Assembly: GCF_024721015.1 (NCBI RefSeq)
Contig: NZ_JANAIF010000041.1
Coordinates: 1-36,062, forward strand
Reading direction: 5' to 3'
Length of the DNA stretch: 36,062 bases
Source of the DNA: Xenorhabdus bovienii
GTDB lineage: Bacteria; Pseudomonadota; Gammaproteobacteria; Enterobacterales; Enterobacteriaceae
The notes under the pieces were generated by a model. That model did no database searches. It was not told the DNA's origin and saw only the letters and a list, made by a program, of their open reading frames with translations. Shown piece after piece: positions 31,063 through 36,062 of the stretch (position 1 is its first letter; the number at the start of each line of letters is the position of its first letter). The position numbers and the translations under genes were made by a program.

Positions 31063-31252
31063 TCCTCATTTTTCTCCTCACTTTTTATTTTCCTCACGGT
31101 AAAAACAGGTGAGGAATTGAGATTTATTTATCCTTAAAAATCAATATCTTTTATGTTCCTCACTTTTTCCGTATATATGCGCGAAAAATGAGGAAAACGA
31201 CGAGGCGTAAAATCCCTCTCCTCATCACTCCCCACTTTTTTCCTCACTTTTT
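31063..31252. repeat. CCTCAC-type repeat cluster beside the RepA-like gene
   Basis: CCTCACTTTTT occurs three times, at 31076-31086, 31158-31168 and 31242-31252, spaced 82 and 84 bases. Related copies (CCTCATTTTT near 31064, CCTCAC at 31092, CCCACTTTTTT near 31231) and reversed forms (GTGAGGA near 31109, ATGAGGAAA near 31188) fill the interval. Such a cluster next to a replication-helicase gene resembles an iteron array or origin region. No gene is visible from 31020 to 31250. Confidence 0.55.
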
Positions 31253-32231
31253 AATCTTCATTATTCTGGTTAATGAGGGTGAGTTCCTGCCCGTTGCGAG
31301 TAATTAACCCGTCATGCTCTAACTTGGTTAACCAACGGCTGAAATTCTTCACATTCACCCCCATCGCCTTTAAATCATCACGCACAAGGGCAATGCTGCA
31401 AGGCTCTTTCAGGGCTGTGCGTGACCGGATACATTGCCACAATGCCGTGTGGTTATCGGTCTTATTGGAAACATGACCGATTTCCTCCTCTTCGACCGGA
31501 TCACGCGGCCTGTCAATCAGCACCAGTGACGTAATATCCTCACCGTCTTTATCGGTAAAAAGTTCAACCACACGCATGTCATAAGCTTGGGTTTCCGGCT
31601 CTTCGGCATCTTTCATTTTGGTGCAGGTGATAACCAGTGCGCCGCCTTTTTTCCCTTCCCGATTGATCCGGTATTCAACATCCAGCGCAGCCCGAAAAGC
31701 ACTGGAACCCCTTGCGCCTTTGCTTTCATCTTTGCCAGAATGGTGAACCACGAGAATACTTGCCCCTGTTTTGGCTTTCAGCTCGTCACAACCCCGAACA
31801 AACGCGCCCATATCTTTTGAATCATTCTCATCAGCCCCGCCAAAACAGCGGGCGAGGGTATCGAGAATAATCAGGCGTACAGGCTCGCCTGTTTCAGATT
31901 CAACCTGCCGGGCAGCAATCACCAGCTCATGCACTTCGGCAGGCGAGGCCGGAAATACCGGGGTATTGATCATATACATGTTTTTAATGGACTGACCGTT
32001 GACAATTTCCCATGCTTTGATGCGCCGGGGCACACCGATCCCACCTTCACCGACGACGTACAATACTGCCCCCTGCGCAACCTGTTTTCCTGCCCATGCC
32101 TTACCCGTGGCAATATGACAGCCCCATGCCCCCGCCAGAAAACTCTTATATGATCCGCTCGCCCCGTAAATGCTGCACAGGGAATGTGCAGCTAATGAAC
32201 CAGAGCCTATTGATGTTGAGCCGATCACCAT
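31251..32231 (-). pseudogene. RepA-like hexameric helicase/ATPase, N-terminus replaced
   Basis: The frame encodes 326 residues and belongs to the RepA/AAA_25 family: Walker A GASGSYKS (23-30), VLYVVGEGGIGVPRRIKAWE, Walker B-like LIILDTLAR, VVHHSGKD and GARGSSAFRAALD. A helical, winged-helix-like end follows (CSIALVRDDLKAMGVNVKNF). Plasmid and phage-satellite RepA proteins of this type open DNA at an origin. Only 22 residues precede the P-loop, and the first 15 or so (MVIGSTSIGSGSLAA) read as low-complexity antisense of the gene on the other strand, whereas relatives carry a further domain there. The native 5' end was therefore lost at about 32185-32200, where the helicase module begins. The ATG at 32231 is fortuitous and has no ribosome site, so the gene is probably dead. 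Confidence 0.8.
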
Positions 32232-34914
32232 CGAGCATTATTATTTGGCTAACTCCGAGGGTGAATTATTTGAAATGGACTCCGGCTGTTACCACCTGTC
32301 AGTCAAATACGATCGCGATCTGCGAGTGCGAATCGCTGGTGCTCGATATAAGCTAAACCTAACTATTAAAGTAGAAGGTGACGATTTCACGTTAAGCAAG
32401 ATCTTCTATGACCGCCTTGGTACAGGCGAAATCGTAGCAGATACCCGTTCTTCCAAGAAGAGGGGGCGTAACGCGATGCCTATCGAACAGCCAATCGAGC
32501 TGAAGAAAGGCCAATATGGAGCCTCTAATATCCAATTCATAAACTATCTAAAGAGTCTTCACGTTATACGTGATGCTCTGACGATGGAGTCTAAAATTGA
32601 GGAACTCTTACCACCACCATCCGATGGTGAAGTACCAGTAATGCATCTTTGGAAACGTCTAATTGAGATAGAACGTGAAAACCTACCAACCGTTACAGTC
32701 ATAGAGGAGCCTGTTGAACGTGACAACACTGTCTACGTGCAAATCAACGAAAACATCGACGCTTTCGAGTTTGGTGAAGAGGACGTAATCAACGTAACTA
32801 CTGATGAATACGAAACTAAGTTCGGTCATCTTGATGTTGAAAAATCAGGCAATGGTGTACTTGTATTCTTTGATGATGACCGACGCAACCACTTCCGCCT
32901 TACTAACATACGTGTTGGAACTCAACTTACTCTATCCAACTCCGGTAACGATGTAAGCTGGGAACGTCGTAGCCAAGCACTAGAGCGCATTTTGTCTGGT
33001 GATGCCGTGATGCAGGATCTGACCAATCGCTTCATTACTGGGTCAAAAGGCCCTCAACCACCAGCACTACCAATGCCAACTGACGAACAGCTGAAACGTT
33101 ATGGCCTAGACGAATCCAAGCAAAATGCCTTCCGCTATGCGCTAGAAAATCCACTAAGTGTACTCATGGGGCCTCCAGGTACCGGCAAGACTACACTGCT
33201 GGGCGCAATGCTTCATTATCTAATAACAGAAGGTGAAGTACGTCGTATTTTAGTTGTGAGCCAATCACACGTAGCCGCTGATGAAGTAGCTATACGTGCC
33301 CGCAACATGCTGTCTAAGTTCGACAACGAAAACGGTACTAACACCACTCCTACCCTTGTACGCCTTGGAGAGCGTAGCCGTATAAATAAGGAGATGCTCG
33401 ACATCCACACCAGTGCACTGCAAGATCAAACTCGTACTTCTTTCCATCGTGATCTTGAAGTACGCATGTTGTCTCTGGCAGCTCGCCTCAAACTGCCTAA
33501 GCAATTCATACTGGATGCAGCCGCTTTATACCGTCATAGTGGCCGCGAGTTATTTGAGTATGTGGTAGCTCGCCATGAACTACGTGACATCAAGTTAGGA
33601 ATATCCGATAAGAGTAGCCCAACCAAAGAAGATAAGCTCAAATTAAACATAGCGGAACGCCGCGTAGAGCGCCTAGAGTCATCGCTTCAAGGCCGACTGA
33701 CGGCCTATACTGACATGCCTGAGCAAGTACTTGCTCACAGCAAGCCATTATCTGCTGTACTGAATATTATAGCTGAGTGTAATCAAGTATATAACCCGCA
33801 GCGCATTGAGCGCATGGTAGAAGTGATGAAAGTTGCCCATCACTGGTACCAACGTCTAGCAACTGATGAAAATGGCTACGCTGCCTTTGCTGCCCGTACT
33901 CGACAGTTGGTAGTTGGTACCCTTGTAGGTATCGGCTACGGTGCATATCAACTAGATAAGACCACGTTTGATCTTGTAGTTATCGATGAAGCTGGCCGCG
34001 CCACCTTCTCCGAATTGGCAATCGCTATGCAGAGCGCCAAACGTGTATTGTTGGTAGGTGATCACAAACAGCTAGCTCCAAGCTATGATGCTGCCCACAT
34101 CCGTGAAGTGTGTCGCAACCTTGGTCTAAGCCACGAAGAAGTAACACGTACCGACTTTGAGCGCGCCTTTAACCAGAACAATGGCTGTATGCTATCCAAG
34201 CAATACCGAATGGCTCCGGCAATTGGTGAAATCATTAGTGAGTGTTTCTACGATGGCAAACTTGGTACTGGTCGTGAAGCAGCTCCAATCTGGATGCAGG
34301 AATTACCTACACCATGGAACAAAACAGTATCTTGGATTGATACTTCTGGTAATTCAGCTCTTGAAACCATCGTCGATAAGGGTGTCGCTAACGAAGCTGA
34401 AGTAAATCTACTGTGCAGCCTGCTACAGAAGTTTGTTGCTCAGCCAGGTACTCTAGATAAACTGAAAGAGTGGGACAAGAGTGATGCTACCCCGCCCATT
34501 GGGATCATCACCGGCTACCGTAAACAGGCAGACTTGTTACAAAAACGCCTTGAGTCAGCTTCTTGGGCATCTTCTATCCGTTCTCTAATCAAGATCGATA
34601 CTATCGACTCCTATCAAGGCTCGGAGAACCGCATCATCATGATAAGTCTAGTACGCCATAACACCGAAAATAAAGGTGGCTTTATGACCGACAATGCTCG
34701 TGTAAATGTAGCATTGTCTCGTGCTAAAGAACGCTTGGTAGTTGTGGGGGCTGGCAGAATGTGGAACAAAATAAACACCGGCGCTCCGCTATCTCGCGTA
34801 TATGATTTCATCAACCGTATGCAAGAGCAGGGCAACTCTGAGTATCTGATCATCAAACCAACCGAGATCGCCGAAATCAACACTGTAGAAGCACTGGAGG
34901 CATCCCATGCGTAA
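32170..34914 (+). CDS. SF1 (UPF1-like) helicase, candidate defence protein, start uncertain
   Basis: The frame encodes 914 residues. The C-terminal 600 residues form a complete superfamily-1B helicase (AAA_11/AAA_12, COG1112): Walker A GPPGTGKTT (334-342, Lys340), DEAG box with Asp606-Glu607, GDHKQLAPSYD, QYRM (678-681), DTIDSYQGSENRIIM and NVALSRAKE with Arg851. The insertion at about 450-560 is helical. The first 330 residues are beta-rich and unrecognised. The first few codons are antisense of the broken repA-like gene, so the ATG at 32170 is probably not original: the native start may be ATG 32275 (MDSGCYHLSV) or may have been lost. Codon choice (many CTA, GTA, CGT, GGT) differs from neighbours, a sign of transfer. 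It overlaps the next gene by eight bases. Confidence 0.88.
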   Translation: MLHRECAANEPEPIDVEPITIEHYYLANSEGELFEMDSGCYHLSVKYDRDLRVRIAGARYKLNLTIKVEGDDFTLSKIFYDRLGTGEIVADTRSSKKRGRNAMPIEQPIELKKGQYGASNIQFINYLKSLHVIRDALTMESKIEELLPPPSDGEVPVMHLWKRLIEIERENLPTVTVIEEPVERDNTVYVQINENIDAFEFGEEDVINVTTDEYETKFGHLDVEKSGNGVLVFFDDDRRNHFRLTNIRVGTQLTLSNSGNDVSWERRSQALERILSGDAVMQDLTNRFITGSKGPQPPALPMPTDEQLKRYGLDESKQNAFRYALENPLSVLMGPPGTGKTTLLGAMLHYLITEGEVRRILVVSQSHVAADEVAIRARNMLSKFDNENGTNTTPTLVRLGERSRINKEMLDIHTSALQDQTRTSFHRDLEVRMLSLAARLKLPKQFILDAAALYRHSGRELFEYVVARHELRDIKLGISDKSSPTKEDKLKLNIAERRVERLESSLQGRLTAYTDMPEQVLAHSKPLSAVLNIIAECNQVYNPQRIERMVEVMKVAHHWYQRLATDENGYAAFAARTRQLVVGTLVGIGYGAYQLDKTTFDLVVIDEAGRATFSELAIAMQSAKRVLLVGDHKQLAPSYDAAHIREVCRNLGLSHEEVTRTDFERAFNQNNGCMLSKQYRMAPAIGEIISECFYDGKLGTGREAAPIWMQELPTPWNKTVSWIDTSGNSALETIVDKGVANEAEVNLLCSLLQKFVAQPGTLDKLKEWDKSDATPPIGIITGYRKQADLLQKRLESASWASSIRSLIKIDTIDSYQGSENRIIMISLVRHNTENKGGFMTDNARVNVALSRAKERLVVVGAGRMWNKINTGAPLSRVYDFINRMQEQGNSEYLIIKPTEIAEINTVEALEASHA

Positions 34915-36010
34915 AGGCACCCTATCCTTGAATCCAGATGCAGTAACTGTACCAATCGAATTGCCAGACGATTACGATCGCCTACTACAAAGCATTACCG
35001 TGTGCGCTCCGGCACAGAAGATCAGTCTGGATATTGATGTAACCCACAAGCTTGCCCTACCAGCTATCCTTGAATCTGCACTACTTCTGGTTGCACAGAT
35101 TGAAACCGTTTCGCCTAGCGAGCTAGGAAGTTTCTTTGGGCTAACTGACCATGAACGCAACATATTGGTAAACGAGATGATCGATACTGATTTAGTACGT
35201 TTCAACGATGAAGGTGACATAGCTACTACCCCTAAATTGATTGCACAGCGTCGTGAAGGTGCTGCCGATGGAGGGATCACTATTGAAGATGTTGAGAACT
35301 TCCGTGAAATTACCTTCATAGATCTGTGCACAGGTCATATTCAACCACGCTCTGAAGCTGACAAACAACTAGGGCTGCCGATGTTACCACGTAAGGTGAA
35401 TCTAACCGATTTCAGCCAAATTTTTGCTAAGCAGTTTCATCGATTCCAAGCCTGCCTGCCAGACCTTAAAAGTAAGAAATCGCTTCGCAGCTCCAAGGCT
35501 CACCTATATCGTATAAACTGCGCATCAGTAATGCAATCTGGTCTACAGCAACAAGTGTCTCTAGACATTCACGCTCACCATGATCCACTGTATGGAATTC
35601 GCTTGGATGCCCACTTGCTAGATTACAAAAAAGAGTACTCCAATCTGATAGACTCATCAGGTCTTAAAACCGAGGCAGTAGACTGGATTCACAATCGCCT
35701 GCACGAACCAGCCACCATTAACCTACAGCAATACTGCGATCTTGTGCGAGATCCAGTAATTGAGCGCTATATCAAGAGCGGTGACATTCTTGATCTGCCA
35801 CGCTTATTGCATGACAGATTCCGCTCGAAGACCGGTTACGGACACCAAAATACCCGTATGATGATTGGCCCTGTTTATAGTGCTACAAACCGTAAAACTA
35901 TTACTTCGTGGATTGAGCGGCACAATAAGAATAAACGTATGCATCATGGGATCTGGCTGGGAGCAACCAATCAGCTATTTGGTGCTAGGCTGCGTCCCTT
36001 AATTAGATAA
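34907..36010 (+). CDS. winged-helix-containing partner of the helicase, function unknown
   Basis: The protein has 367 residues. The ATG overlaps the helicase stop by eight bases and has GGAGG six bases upstream, so the two are co-translated. Residues about 52-112 read as a winged helix (VSPSELGSFFGLTDHERNIL, TDLVRFNDEGDIATTPKL). The middle has a charged alpha/beta part, with QVSLDIHAHHDPLYGIRLDA near 240 and a helical stretch RLLHDRFRSKTGYGHQNTR. The end, HHGIWLGATNQLFGARLRPL, stops abruptly after what looks like the middle of a fold. The protein may therefore be a truncated form, for instance lacking a C-terminal nuclease domain, but no such domain can be shown. It shares the unusual codon choice of the helicase gene. 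No family is recognised. Confidence 0.75.
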   Translation: MRKGTLSLNPDAVTVPIELPDDYDRLLQSITVCAPAQKISLDIDVTHKLALPAILESALLLVAQIETVSPSELGSFFGLTDHERNILVNEMIDTDLVRFNDEGDIATTPKLIAQRREGAADGGITIEDVENFREITFIDLCTGHIQPRSEADKQLGLPMLPRKVNLTDFSQIFAKQFHRFQACLPDLKSKKSLRSSKAHLYRINCASVMQSGLQQQVSLDIHAHHDPLYGIRLDAHLLDYKKEYSNLIDSSGLKTEAVDWIHNRLHEPATINLQQYCDLVRDPVIERYIKSGDILDLPRLLHDRFRSKTGYGHQNTRMMIGPVYSATNRKTITSWIERHNKNKRMHHGIWLGATNQLFGARLRPLIR

Positions 36011-36062
36011 CCGCCTGTAAAAGAGTCGAATACAGCCTAATTTCACCATGGACAAATAGTTT

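Noticed and set aside
31063..31252. CRISPR-like array
   Set aside because: The repeated unit is only 11 bases, the copies are few and 82-84 bases apart, and degenerate and inverted copies lie between; no cas gene is present.

Overview
The window looks like accessory chromosome from an entomopathogenic enterobacterium of the Xenorhabdus/Photorhabdus (Morganellaceae) type. This is inferred from the full srfA-srfB-srfC locus, an orphan type VI secretion island, phage and integrase debris and moderate GC broken by AT-rich cargo genes. No rRNA, tRNA or core housekeeping gene is visible to settle the genus.

Layout. (1) 1-1620: the start of an IS30-type transposase running off the left edge, a small ABM-fold monooxygenase-like gene, a possible gene remnant and a small lipoprotein gene. 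(2) 1571-18240: one long leftward gene cluster of eleven genes, closed by a strong intrinsic terminator (about 1567-1622), with a good sigma-70-type promoter ahead of the first gene (18212-18240) and a second ahead of srfA (16574-16602). Most of its genes overlap or nearly touch. In transcription order it encodes: a membrane-anchored VWA protein; SrfA, which shares the same N-terminal and membrane-anchor architecture; SrfB, with Hsp70/actin-type ATPase motifs; SrfC, with dynamin-type GTPase motifs; a single-pass membrane protein; an exported VWA protein resembling the periplasmic part of the T6SS kinase PpkA; an ABC ATPase; an FtsX-type permease; an exported SUMF1-fold protein; and two coiled-coil lipoproteins. 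The PpkA-like/TagT-like/TagS-like/TagR-like set recalls the envelope sensing arm of T6SS threonine phosphorylation, but no kinase, phosphatase, FHA protein or T6SS structural gene lies in the cluster. I infer a trans-envelope NTP-driven machine and consider it the most interesting system here.

(3) 18385-23345: a mobile-element graveyard. A phage tail-fibre N-terminus runs straight into a tyrosine recombinase that has lost its own N-terminus. After it come an AT-rich two-TM gene, a Ner/Nlp-type regulator and a second tyrosine recombinase with an odd leader region. (4) 23346-30719: a rightward T6SS island with a solitary full-length tssF, vgrG, a DUF4123 adaptor, a class-3 lipase effector whose toxin part is much more AT-rich than its N-terminus, and an AT-rich membrane-anchored protein in the immunity position. 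(5) 30720-32231: a perfect 17-bp inverted repeat, repeated CCTCACTTTTT motifs and a RepA-like ATPase gene cut off just before its P-loop. (6) 32170-36010: a foreign-looking two-gene unit, an SF1 helicase overlapping a winged-helix-containing protein. It abuts the broken repA-like gene and is a candidate defence or conflict module that may itself be truncated at both ends.
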